NCBI GenBank assembly: GCA_003971905.1
Contig: RSEE01000044.1
Span: 372,001-436,000, forward strand
Origin: Moniliella sp. 'wahieum'
Lineage: Eukaryota > Basidiomycota > Moniliellomycetes > Moniliellales > Moniliellaceae
Length of the DNA: 64,000 nt
Direction of reading: 5' to 3'
How positions within the stretch are numbered: the first letter of the stretch is position 1; the number at the start of each line of letters is the position of its first letter. Of the stretch, positions 1 to 10,429 are shown piece after piece. Made by a program: the position numbers and the translations under genes. The notes below the pieces were generated by a model. That model saw only the letters and a list, made by a program, of their open reading frames with translations. It was not told the DNA's origin and searched no databases.

Positions 1-2274
1 TGGCGTCAATAGTACGGGCGATTCGGGCCGGTTCCTCCTCCGCCGACCCCTTACGAAAATTTACCGCCGAAGTAACAGTGGACGTGGACTCTTTCCCCTC
101 AAACTTCTCCGTTGCTGAGGGATGGGGCGCGTCGGGCGCTGCAGCAGGCTCCTCAGCTTGGTCGGCCGTCTGAACAGGGACGACATCTTCCGAAGCAGAC
201 TGGATCGAGTCCTGTTGCGCAAGATCGGACGACTGCGCCGCATCCTTTCCTACAGGTGCGGTGCTTGTACTTGTTTGTGTTTGTGCTTGTGTCTAGTTCA
301 AGGTCCGTCTTGGCATCGACACCTTTCGCTTTGATGCTGTTGTCCGTCGAGTCGGGTGCAGGAAAGCTCTGAGGTAGCCTCGAGGTTGGCACCTTTCGAA
401 GTAGTCTGCTCTAGCTTGTCATCCTCTTGCTCAGGGGTCTTCTTGTCCTGGCCCAGGGGGAACATGCCGGCCGGACTGGACGTATAGGGAGGAGGCGAAT
501 CAAGATCGAGAGGCTTGAGGGTCCCGTGCTTTCCTGCGAGGGGGAGCGCTTCAAGGGCGGCAGAGAGACCGCTTTGGCATCTGGCAATGGACCGGGCGCA
601 ATAAAGCGAGTGGATCCCATCGGTGGCAGAGTGGCAGGAGCGACAAAGCGGTGTCCGGCCTTGGTGCGGTAATCGCCTCGGCCCGCTTGACAGCACCGGG
701 ATGACGTGGCGGCGGTGGCAAGGACCAAATAGTCTTTGTGAATTGCGTCAAGCCGCTCATCCTCTTCGTCTTGGATGCCCGCTTGTTCCATAAAGTCAAG
801 TTGTTCGGGTGTAGGCGGTAAACGGAGCCGCTCACCGTCGTCCAGACCAAAGGTCCGCCATTTTCCGTCGTCGCACTGTCGTCGAGCCGATCTTGATCGA
901 GGATGCACTGTCGTGGACTGAGCCGATGGTCGAGGCTGTGTCAGTATCAACCATGCTGGCCTGGGACGAACTGCTTTGCGATGACAGGTGGGCCAGAGAC
1001 GCGTTATCCAGTTCCTTGGGTACACGTAAATCTGACATGGTTGCTTGGGCCTGTCCCGTCTCAGCTGCGGCCAGGGCGTCGTAGAGCTGACGCGCCTCGA
1101 CGGGCTTGCGTACTTTTCCTTCCAACACATCTCGACCGGTCAGACCGGCCAATGGTACACCCTTTCGTTCTCATCAAAACGCGTGAGGTAGACCATAGCC
1201 ATGCCCTCGAGACCAGCATAGAACCCACGGTTGCGAGTATACGAGAACAAAGGGGCAGGAGGTTTGGCAATTTTCCTCTTCTCTCCCTCGGAACTTGCAT
1301 CTTGGAATTACTCCAGTCCACTCCGTTGACACTCATATCCATAGCAGCGCCCGTACCTACCGGCCAGCTGCAATCGCAGTCTCGGCGCCCAGAGTGACCT
1401 TGTGTGTTTTGAATCCCTCGAGAGCAGTGGGAGACATGATGAGCAACACCACATCGTAAACATCGACACCAAACATGAGTCCTGCTGTAGCGTTCTGTGG
1501 TGTGATAAAGAAGGACCGGACCAGGAGCCATCGGGAAGACGAGCCATGACGATGCCCGAGCCGCCGAGCCCCCAAAGGGTGCTATGCCACTGCGCATCGA
1601 GGTGTAGATAGCAATTCCACACGCCTTTTTGAACACATCAGGAGGAATCTTGTGCGTCGGGCGAGGTTAGTGGTGACAAGACAAAAGACGCGGGAGGAGG
1701 ACGAACCTTGCGATGATTTTGACCTTCTTGATCTTCTTGGTGATCTTTTGGGTGCGTGTTTCGCTCGGAGCCAGTTTGGCAGCTTGCTCCTTGGTCATGG
1801 GTTGGCCGTCGGGACCTACGGTCTGCTCCTGACGACGACCTTGCCGTTGGGGTCGTCATCAGCGACGACTTGCTCTTCCTCGCGAACAAAGCCCTGTTGG
1901 GTAAAGCCATTGAGGATGCGAGTGCACTTGGCAATCTCCTCGACGTAGTCGCCCGAGCTGGGCCAGAAGCGCTCGTTGCCGAGCTTGTGGCTTGCTGCAT
2001 TGACGTATCCGGCGCCCAGTCAGAGACTTTGATGGACTTGGTAAAGCCAGTGTTGGCCCATCCGGACCATCGGGACTTGGGGGCGTTGCGGCCGGTAGTG
2101 GCCGTGGTGCCGGTGGCGGTGGACCGGCCGGTGGAGGGGGTGGTCAGTCCGCCCATGCGCTGCAGAACCGGGGGGGCAGGCGACGCAGGGTGGTGGCGCA
2201 GAGCGGAGGGGAGGAGAGGGTGGAGAGGCAGGCAGGCCGAGGGCGCGAAGAGCAGAATGCGCCTCATCGGTCAT
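1..2274 (-). CDS. SYLF (Ysc84/DUF500) domain protein, 3' end outside window
   Basis: The minus strand reads as a SYLF/Ysc84-domain protein, a family that binds phosphoinositides and actin at endocytic sites. The N-terminal part (about 2040-1890) has the family's entry segment with KCTRILNGF. The core (about 1640-1330) reads SGIVMARLPDGSWSGP, then the hydrophobic run GVDVYDVVLLIMSP and the segment VTLGAETAIAAGR. The domain closes near 1260-1180 with FSYTRNRGFYAGLEG. After that comes a long Ser/Thr-rich acidic tail (LPPTPEQLDFMEQ near 820, SPPPYTSSPAG near 480) that continues past base 1. No SH3 domain is visible, but the C-terminus is off the edge. The reading frame changes at least five times in the domain and tail, for example near 1860 and 1550, where conserved residues continue in another frame. 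Start taken at 2274; the N-terminus is Pro/His-rich and uncertain. Confidence 0.8.
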
Positions 2275-3122
2275 CGATCATCCGCTGAGCGGCTGAGCGG
2301 CTGAGCGCTCAGGCTGAGCGCTCAGGCTGAGCTCAGCCTGAGTACTGATTATGTCGATATCGGATGGCCCATTCGATGACACCGCCGGCTTGACACGCCC
2401 TCCGCCACCCTCCCCGCCGTCCACCGTCCACGCCACCCAGGGTGCTGGACTCATCACTCGCCACTAGTCAGCAGCCGCGCGTGCACACGGCCCTGGGCTG
2501 CCGCCGCATTGCCCTTCCAAGCTTCAAGCTACAAGCTTCCCTTTTAGCTTCCAGCGGGGCACTGGCTACGCGTGCGATTGGCGGGGACGCATACCATGGC
2601 CGCCAGGCCAGGCCATGATCTGCGGCACGATCGATTGATCCACATTGGCCAAGTCCATGTCGTCTCCTCCTCCCGCCACCATCCTCAACGTTCAGTACGT
2701 TCAACCGGCCTACGCGCAGCCTGTCCCAGGCGCGGATCGTTTGGATGTGTAGCAGCAGGACCCCCCCCCATGAGCTAGCTGTGGCGTTGCTAGCGACCGG
2801 AGACCAGAGGCTACCCCAGCAGGTGCGCTCGGCTGAGGCCCAGCGGTGAGGCTCACCGACCCACCGATCCAGGACAGCCAGTCAGCCATCATCGATCGAT
2901 GGCCATCGACCACGAGTCACGTGCCGACACGTGACCGCTGTGGGCTGGGCATTGCAATATTGCATTCCGTGACGTGGCACCCACCAACGTGGCCGTTCTC
3001 GGCGTTTAGCGTTTAGCGTTTCCCGACGCCGCAATTCGGCCCGGTGCCCGCCCAACACCCTTTTCCCCTCCATCACCCGCCCTCCGTGTGGCTCAGTACT
3101 CAGTCTCAGTACTCAGTGTGGT
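2275..3122. other. Intergenic region with palindromic short repeats
   Basis: Divergent spacer between the SYLF gene and the PDI gene. At 2284-2342 it holds a run of CTGAGCGG and GCTCAGGCTGAG words that form overlapping inverted repeats. At 3003-3021 there is a 7-base-period run of CGTTTAG. Stem-forming CAGTACTCAG words lie at 3094-3118, just before the PDI start. No coding signal seen. Confidence 0.6.
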
Positions 3123-4434
3123 ATGCGTGGAGTTTGTGGTTCGAGCGTGTTGTTGCTGGCGTGGGCGCTGGTCGGTGCGCTGCTGGTGCGGCCGAGGCGG
3201 TAGTGATCAGCAGCGAGAAGGAGTTCAAGCAACTTGTTGGGCAGGGCAAGCCTGCGCTGGTTGAGTTTTTCGCGCCATGGTGTGGTCACTGCAAGAACTT
3301 GGCTCCGACGTATGCCGAGCTTGCCGATTCCTTCTCCAAGTACGAGACAAGGTATTGATTGCGCAAGTGGATGGCGACAGCAACCGGAAACTCATGTCCA
3401 AGTTTGACATTCAAGGTTCCCTACCTTGCTCTGGTTCCCGGCCGATGGATCGACCAAGGAGGCAGCGGAAACTGTCCAGGTAGGCCGCGACTTGACTTCG
3501 CTTGCCACCTACGTCTCGGGCAAGATTGGGATCAAGTCGCCGATCAAAGCGGAGGCGCCTAAGAAGAGTGAGGCGCATGCTGCGCATGCGCAAGAGCTTA
3601 CCCAGCCACGTTTGACCAAGTCGTTTTGGACCCGAGCAAGAATGTGCTGGTTGAGTTTTTTGCCCCGTGGTGCTACTGCAAACGGCTTGCTCCGTTCTAC
3701 GATGCGCCGCGAAAGATTTTGAGCGGGATGCAGATGTGGTGCTGGCGCAGGTGGATGCAGGACAAGTACCGCGACTTGGGTGAGCGGTTCAATATCCAGA
3801 GTTTCCCTACGCTTCTGTACTTCCCTGCGTTGACGCAGGCCGAGCAAGCCGAGGGCAAGGAAAAGACGTCGCAGCCGTTCAATGGGGAGCGGACAGGAGG
3901 AAGGTCTGCTGTCGTACATCAATGCCAATGCCGGCACGTTCCGCGAGCCCGGTGGAGGTCTGTCGAACCTTGCTGGCCGGCTCCCGCGCTGGACCGGATG
4001 CTCAACCGGTACATTAGCATTGCCACCGAGAAGGCCGATGGGTTTGCGCGGAGCTAACGGAGATTGCGGGCTCGGCACGGGAGTACATTGACCGGCTCTT
4101 GACCAAGGTTGGATCGGGCGAGGTGACCAGCGGGGAGGCCAAGGCGACAGCGGCCAAGTACTATGGTCGCGTGCTGGACAAGGTGACGCAGTCAGAGAGC
4201 TGGGTGGCAAGGAGATTGCGCGGCTGGAGAAGATCCTAGCCAAGTCGGCCGACAATGCGTCGCACGTCGGCTGGGCGGGGCCAAGCTGGACCAGATCACG
4301 ACCAAGTGAACATTCTGCGCGCAACGGTGGACGAGAGACTGGCGCGGTCGCTCAAGACGGTGGCGGATCGGGAGAGGCCAAGGTGGACAAGGCCAAGGCA
4401 GACGAGGAGCTGGAGACGGCCCGAGGATCTGTGA
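3123..4434 (+). CDS. Protein disulfide isomerase, ERp38/P5-type with C-terminal D domain
   Basis: ER oxidoreductase that forms and rearranges disulfides. The ATG at 3123 opens a hydrophobic signal peptide ([20 protein letters not shown]) which flows, after a frame change near 3180, into a first thioredoxin domain with [16 protein letters not shown] (CGHC at 3281-3292). A second thioredoxin domain follows, with [12 protein letters not shown] at about 3659-3694 and later [13 protein letters not shown]. In this copy the second active site reads C-Y-C, one residue short of the usual CGxC. Downstream (about 3960-4430) is a Lys/Glu-rich helical region ([31 protein letters not shown]) typical of the ERp29-like D domain. 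The final frame may end -EDL, loosely like an ER-retention tail. At least eight frame changes interrupt it, e.g. near 3358 and 3418. About 435 residues, slightly above the family's usual length. Confidence 0.88.
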
Positions 4435-5010
4435 GTGGTGTGGCGTGGCGTGGCGTGGCGTAGAGTAGAGCAGGGCGGACGGCTGGATGGATCCATATCG
4501 ATGCGTCGCCTGCCAACCTATTGGCGTGGCTGCCCTTGGTAGAAGAGGGGTGAGCAGGGCCTATAGACAGACGCCAACTGTGGCAAGCGTCAGTCATCAA
4601 TATCATCAATCCCCCGCGCAAAGAGGCGCAAAGCCGGCACCTGCAATAGCAATCATTAATCATTGACCAATCCGACTGCTTCTGCTGGGCCTGGTGCCGG
4701 CGCTCCAGCGTGGCGCATGCCCCTGCTGCCAGGCAGGGGCGCAGTGGTGGCGGCGGCGGCGGGTAGCGGCTGCCCCCGTGGGGAGCGCTGGCGCCCGCGA
4801 CCTGCTCGCGCCCAGCACGGCCGACTGTACATTTCACTTTTCTCGGTGGTGGGTACTGGGTGGTGCCCGGTGATGCATGATGCATGATGCATGATGGCTG
4901 GCCCGTCGCAGTCCCCGCTGGCTGGCTGCGTTTGCGGTTTGCCTCTTCTCGTCGTCTGGCTTGCCACCGCCTCTTTTCGCGCCGCGTCTGCTGTTGTAGT
5001 TCTGTGCGCC
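4435..5010. other. Intergenic region with GGCGT repeats and GCATCAT heptamers
   Basis: Spacer between PDI and the mannosyltransferase. It begins with a 5-base tandem (TGGCG, 4437-4460). At 4871-4897 there are about three and a half copies of the 7-base word ATGATGC, which recurs at three other places in the window. The rest is GC-rich without a supported gene. Confidence 0.55.
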
Positions 5011-6546
5011 ATGCCCCCGCGCTACCAGCTACTTGGCGGTCTTGGCTCGTCTTCTGGGCCCTCCTCTTCCCGGGGCATTGTTGATGCGGTGGTGCGGCGT
5101 CCCATCCGGCTCGTCGTGCTCGCCCTCGGCGTGCTGTTCACCATCAGCCTCGTTTCTTGGGTCGGCTTTACCGACAAGGGCGCGCAGCATGCGCAGCAGT
5201 GGAAGTCTGTTGCGCAGCAGGCTGGTGGACAAGCCACCGCTGGGTAGGGAACCAATTCCAGCGTCCGCCGTCGTCGACCAAGCTTCCTTCCGCCTCTGCT
5301 CGTCCGGCCAGCACGATGAAGGTCCCCGGTGGCGAGATTAGTCCCGGAGACTGGCTGTACGAGTCTCCGGCCGGTGCGCCGCCCGTTTCGGTGGAAGAGT
5401 TGGCGTCGTGGGGGGTCAAGGGCGATGACGGTAACATTTACCCTCCTGCCTTTGTCCCCGCTGCTGCCAACAAGGCGCCGCGCGCCAAAGCGGCGTTTAT
5501 TGTCCTGGTTCGCAACCAGGAACTGGAGGATATGAAGAGCTCGATGCGTGACGTGGAGGAGAAATTTAACCGCAAGTACGGATATCCCTGGATTTTCCTA
5601 ACGACGATGACTTTACAGGTACGTACGTGGTCGGGTGCCGGAGGGGCAGGGGATGCAAAGGCAAAGGCAAAGCGTTTGCAGATTCGGATGGGCTAACCCG
5701 AGACGTTGGTCTTGCTTTGGGCAGATGAATTTAAGAAGGGAGTGCGTAGCATGACCGCTCTGAAATCCGGTTTGGTAAGGTTGGACCGGAGCACTGGGGG
5801 TACCCGTCGTGGATCAACCAGACCAAAGCGGCCGAGACGCGGGAAAAGATGAAGAACATCATCTATGGCTGGTCGGAATCGTACCGGCACATGTGCCGTT
5901 TCCAATCCGGCTTCTTTTTCCAGCACCCGCTCACGCTCGACTTGGACTACTACTGGCGTGTCGAGCCGGGGATTCGTCTGTACTGCGACATGGACTTTGA
6001 CCCGTTCCTGTTCATGCAGATGAACAACAAGTCCTATGCATTCACCATGGCGCTGCACGAGTACCCGGACACCATTCCTACCCTGTGGGACGAGACGAAA
6101 AAATTTGTTCAAAGAACCCGCAGTACTTGGCCAAAGACAACGGGCTTCATTTTATGACGGACGAGCCGGAAAAGGGGCTGGAACCCGGTTACAACCTGTG
6201 CCACTTTTGGTCCAACTTTGAGATTGGCGACTTGCGTTTCTGGCGTGGTGAAGCGTACCAAAAGTACTTTGACCATCTCGACAAGGCGGGTGGCTTCTTT
6301 TACGAGCGTTGGGGAGATGCCCCGGTTCATTCCATTGCAGTTGCCCTCTTTATGGACCGGAGCCGGGTCGTGCATATGGATTCGGTGGGGTATTACCACG
6401 TTCCCTTCTCCCATTGCCCGGCCAACCGTGCCAAGTACCACGACACGGGCAGGTGCGCATGCGACCCGAAGGACTCGTTTGATGAGAACCCTTATTCGTG
6501 TCTCAAGGAGTGGTGGCGTACCTCAATTGAGGGCAAGCCCACGTAA
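5011..6546 (+). CDS. Alpha-1,2-mannosyltransferase, KRE2/MNT1 family (GT15)
   Basis: Golgi type II glycosyltransferase that extends O- and N-linked mannose chains from GDP-mannose. The ATG at 5011 gives a short cytosolic tail, then a membrane anchor ([20 protein letters not shown]) and a stem. The luminal domain has the family signatures [79 protein letters not shown] and [13 protein letters not shown]; the Glu of FWSNFEI (6220-6222) corresponds to the proposed catalytic Glu329 of yeast Kre2/Mnt1. It ends [11 protein letters not shown] with TAA at 6544. One intron fits well: GT at 5619, CAG ending at 5724 (106 nt), joining DDDFT to DEFKKG. Frame changes near 5248, 5601 (a missing A), 5755 and 6105 break the frame. 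About 476 residues, as expected. Confidence 0.93.
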
Positions 6547-7336
6547 ACGTTTGCCTTGCTCCTCCCCTCCCCTCCCCTCCCTCCCTCCCTTCCCTGCCCT
6601 TGGGTCTGGACCTTCCATTCGATCCAATCAGCCGCTGCTGGACCGTTCCGAAGCGTAAAACAATCTGCATCCCTCATCTCCCCCCATGCTACTCATCTGC
6701 CCACATGCCAGTTGCCCAGTTGCCCACTTTCTCACTTGCCCTTGGTCAGTCGTGCGAGTCAAGTCGTGCGAGTCCGACGTGAGTCAAGCGTGCGAAGCAG
6801 GCATCGTACATGCCATCTACCCGCTCCTTACTCTGACCGCACGGTGCATTATGCCATTGTACTGCGCATACTTACTCCCCACCATGGGCGGCCCTCGAGG
6901 TCCGAGATCCGAGGTCCTCCCTATGCTAGTGGACATTCCTTTCCCTTCCCCTTTCCCTTTCCCTTTTCATGTAGTGTGGTGTGGGTAGTGTAGTGTGGTG
7001 TGTAGTGTGGTATGGCGTTAGTGTGTATGTTGGTCTACGTGACGCGTGCTGCCTATCTCCGCCTCGCGCTTATCGTTCCTGCTGCTACTTGGCCCACTGA
7101 ACACGCTCATTAAAAACAGCATGTAGATTAGAGTGAGCGGGCACTAGGCTCTGTGCACTAGGGGCAGGGCAGGCCACTGGGCACTAGCACTAGGCACTAG
7201 GCACTGCTTCAGTCCTGTTCAACTCTCAAGGTTCAAGCCTGAGGAGCGGGTACAGGCGATCGATACCCTTATACCCTTTTCCAGCATCGTATCGGTACCG
7301 TGCGCCTCACCATCAGTACCAGGATCAGGATCAGGA
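6547..7336. other. Intergenic region with pyrimidine tracts and CACTAGG repeats
   Basis: Convergent 3' spacer between the mannosyltransferase and the ABC1-like gene. It carries a C/T tract (6558-6600) that may be transcribed as 3' UTR, a CCCTTT run at 6945-6968, TAGTGTGG repeats at 6971-7010, and a 7-base-period GGCACTA run at 7181-7205. No gene seen. Confidence 0.5.
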
Positions 7337-9985
7337 TCAGTTGGAGCTTGGTCGGCTGGACGGGATTGGGTCTTGGTCCTCGTCGATCCCAGCCGCGGCA
7401 CGAGAAGCGGCAGTAAAGCCATGCAGCACCATGGTGCGCAGGTACAACGACACGATCCCAATGCGTGCGCGTATGTCCGAGTAACATTCCAGCAATCCAA
7501 AGCCGTAGTTAAAGTACTGTCCCGGGCGCAAGCAGGTAAGTTAGCTCATCGATCATCTCAGTTCAGTACTCAGTTTAGTTCAGTTCCTTCCGCTTTGGTC
7601 TACACCGAACGCAAGAAAGCAAGGGAAGGGGGCGGGGGGGGGAAGAGAAAAACGTACGGCATAGTTGTACCAAGCGCTCAACAGGCGTTTGGTCCACGCG
7701 ACACTCCATCCGTCCCTCCTGCGCTGGGCTTGGAGAGTGTTCCAATCATCGTTCCATACGCACGTGGCGCAAAAGCGGGCCGAGATAATAAAGGACGAAT
7801 GGGGCCATGGGTAGTGTGGAGAGCCATGTCCAAGCTGCGAGTCAGGTCATTCAACTTTAACACCATCAACATTTGACGTGGCATGGCGCGCAACATGCGC
7901 AGCACATCCTCAAACAACCCTTCCCGCTCCATCATCGTTTTTTGATGTGAGCCTTCTCTGCGCGCGTCATCTTGGTACCGCCGTCCATATCAAGGAGCGA
8001 GGAGGGTCGACGCTTTCCTCCCACTCCATAAGGATTGTTAGGGTCGCTGCCTTCCAATCCACTTCGACCAGTAATCGCACTCTCCAGGATGGGTAGAGTT
8101 CATCGCCAATGTTGGCCACTCGTTTTGCCAGTTGGCGGCGCTGGCGCTGGACCGAAGGGGTGCCATGGGACAGGAGGGAAAGCCAAAAGCGTGCATAGTC
8201 GGCCCGAAGTTTTTGTGGAATGTGGAAATAGAGACCATGGTCGAGCAGCACCAGTTCAAAGTTGTACGAAGACCGCGTGTGGGCAGCAAGAGAGCTCTTA
8301 GGTGGCACAGAGCGGATCAGGACATTGCCGCATGAGGGTCGGCATGGAAAAAGCCATGGATATAGAGCATCTGGGCAAACGCCTTGCTCAGTTCTTGCGA
8401 CAACCTGGTTACGGTTGATGCGGTGCTTGCGCAGATACTCGAGATCATCAGGGCGGCGACCGTGGATGAATTCCATGACCAACACCCGCTTCGTGGCAAA
8501 GTACACTTCAGGATGTACACGGGGGTTGATTTGTACTTTGCAAAGTCGAGGCGGGCATGTTCCGCATTGCCTGCCTCATGTGCAAAGTCCATCTCGAGCG
8601 GCATGTTCTCGTTCATCTCCTCCGCCAACCAGGTGAACTCAAACGTCGGGAACGTACGCTTGACCAATGCGGTGAGACGATTGACCGTCGCCATGTCGAT
8701 TTCCGAAAAGCGCTCTACGTCCGGGTGCATCATCTTGACCGCCACCTCCCGCCCTGTGTCACGTTCGACCGCACGGTGCACCTGTGCCAAACTGGCCACG
8801 CCAATGGGAGTGACATCGACAACGCTAAAGGCTTGTTCGAACGACTTGCCTGTTTCCGCTTGGAACTGGCCTCCAACTCGGGCAGAGGCGTGGGTTTGTT
8901 TTGGTCTTGCAAAGGTTTCAGCATCTCTCCATTCCTGAGGGATAAAAAGCGTGGCACTGACATGCTGGCCGAGTTTGATATAGATTCCGCGTTGGCCTGG
9001 AGGGCGCGCAGGACACGTTTCGCACTGCGGGTGTGGCAGCGGCTCAGGGCCGTGCGCTCCGTCTGCTCGTCTGCATAGGAAGCATTGAGCGTCTTGCGGT
9101 AGTCCCACATGCTTGCCACCACAGCCTTGGCGATGGTAGAGGAGCGCTGGATACTGAGTAGCACGTAGCTCGCTTTGCTCGGCTCGGACGTGCTTGGGGC
9201 AGAGTGTCGAGCCAGTTGGGCCCTGTGCTTGCGCAACTCGACCGCAAGGATCCGCTCGAGCTCCTGGGCCGAAAGGTGGGGATTGGCCAGCGTCAAGCGC
9301 GCCAGAATCTCCTCCTCTGTCTCGGGCGCGACCGGAACAAGGTCGCGGGATCCCGACGGCGCATCGAGATGCGTTCGGCAGCAGCAGGTAGGCCACGCCG
9401 CCCACCACGGCACCACCGAGGAGGACCATGGCAAGCAAATAGCCGCGCTTGCGCAGGGTGCGGTGTGCCTCGGCGGTCTGGCTGGGTTGGGGATTGCAGG
9501 CTGGTCGTAGACCACCGCGTCGGGCAGGCGCGTGACAGGAGGATAGTCGCGTCGAGCAGCGTGCGGGCGTGTCCTGCTGTCCAGGCCTGGAGGGGGGGGG
9601 GGGGGGGGCACGCACAGAGGATAGCAAGGTCAGAAGGAACATCCTACATCACACCAGAGGCAGCGGGAACGGGGGCACTGGCAGCGAGACGCACGTACCG
9701 TCGGCGGACAGCTTGCCTGGACGGGCAGACGAGGCGACGGAGGCTGCGCCGTTGCTGCGGGCGGGGCCATCGATCAGCGTCTTGCTCCACGCCGACTCGG
9801 GCAGGACAGGCACGCGGTCACGTGGGCGGCCTTGTTGGCGGCGTGGAGTTGGGCGAGCGTGGCCCTGTCGGAGTCGGAGGGGGCTGGGAGTGGGAATGGG
9901 CGGGGCGGGCCGACGGCGGCGGGCGGCGGCACCCGAGCACGCCCGCGGACGACACACACGGCCGCCAGGCGGCGGGGATGCGCAT
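7337..9985 (-). CDS. Mitochondrial ABC1/ADCK-family protein (Cqd2/Mcp2-ADCK1 type)
   Basis: Atypical protein-kinase-like protein of the UbiB/ABC1 family; the yeast Cqd2/Mcp2 branch acts in mitochondrial lipid and coenzyme Q homeostasis. The chosen ATG (9985) starts an Arg/Ser-rich, acid-free leader (MRIPAAWRPC...) that fits a targeting peptide. A membrane segment follows (LLAMVLLGGAVVGGVAYLLL, about 9440-9370). The kinase-like domain shows YIKLGQHVSATLFIP (the family KxGQ motif), VTPIGVASLAQVHRA with the Ala-rich nucleotide loop, REVAVKMMHPD, VMEFIHG, FFHADPH followed by GNVLI, and LDHGLY, which replaces the canonical DFG. Two introns fit: 9587-9698 (GTACGT donor, poly-pyrimidine CAG acceptor) and 7517-7657. 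The C-terminus after the second intron reads YFNYGFGLLECYSD and stops at 7337. At least six frame changes occur; the leader is the least certain part. Confidence 0.85.
9591..9608. repeat. Poly-G homopolymer inside intron
   Basis: About seventeen consecutive G on the plus strand. On the coding minus strand it is the C-rich polypyrimidine tract just upstream of the intron acceptor at 9587. Its survival shows that long homopolymers were not systematically collapsed in this consensus. Confidence 0.7.
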
Positions 9986-10429
9986 GGGGGCAGTGCTGCG
10001 GAGCAACGGTGGAAGAGGAGCAGAAGCGAGGGGAGAAGCGAGGGAGAAGCGAGGGAGAAGCGAGGGAGAAGCAGGCAGACGAGGTGGAAGACAGGAAGAG
10101 CCCCCCCCGCAGCAGCAAAGGTGGAGCAGCCGAGGCGAACGAGTGGCGATGGGCCGGCACGGGTGTGTAAGCAGCGCCCGCCCGCACCCCACCAGTGTGT
10201 CTGCGTGCGTCAGTGCACGTGACATGCGCTGCCTCTGACGTCACCCTCACCGCACCGGATCAACCGAATTGAAATTGCACCCCCGGCCCGGTCTCTCCCG
10301 GTGGGGGAGCACGTGCAACTCCAGACGCCCTGAATGAAACCGAGTGTGGCCGCCTCCATCTCCATCTCCTCCTCCATCTCCTCCTCCATCTCCCTCCTCC
10401 CCACCCACCCCACTCCCACTCCCCCCAGC
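9986..10429. other. Divergent promoter region between ABC1-like gene and PEX1
   Basis: Head-to-head spacer. It includes a purine-rich tandem at 10020-10075 (GAGGGAGAAGC repeated about four times, period about 12) and a CTCCATCTC run at 10352-10396 close to the PEX1 start. Either could sit in the 5' UTRs. No separate gene supported. Confidence 0.5.
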
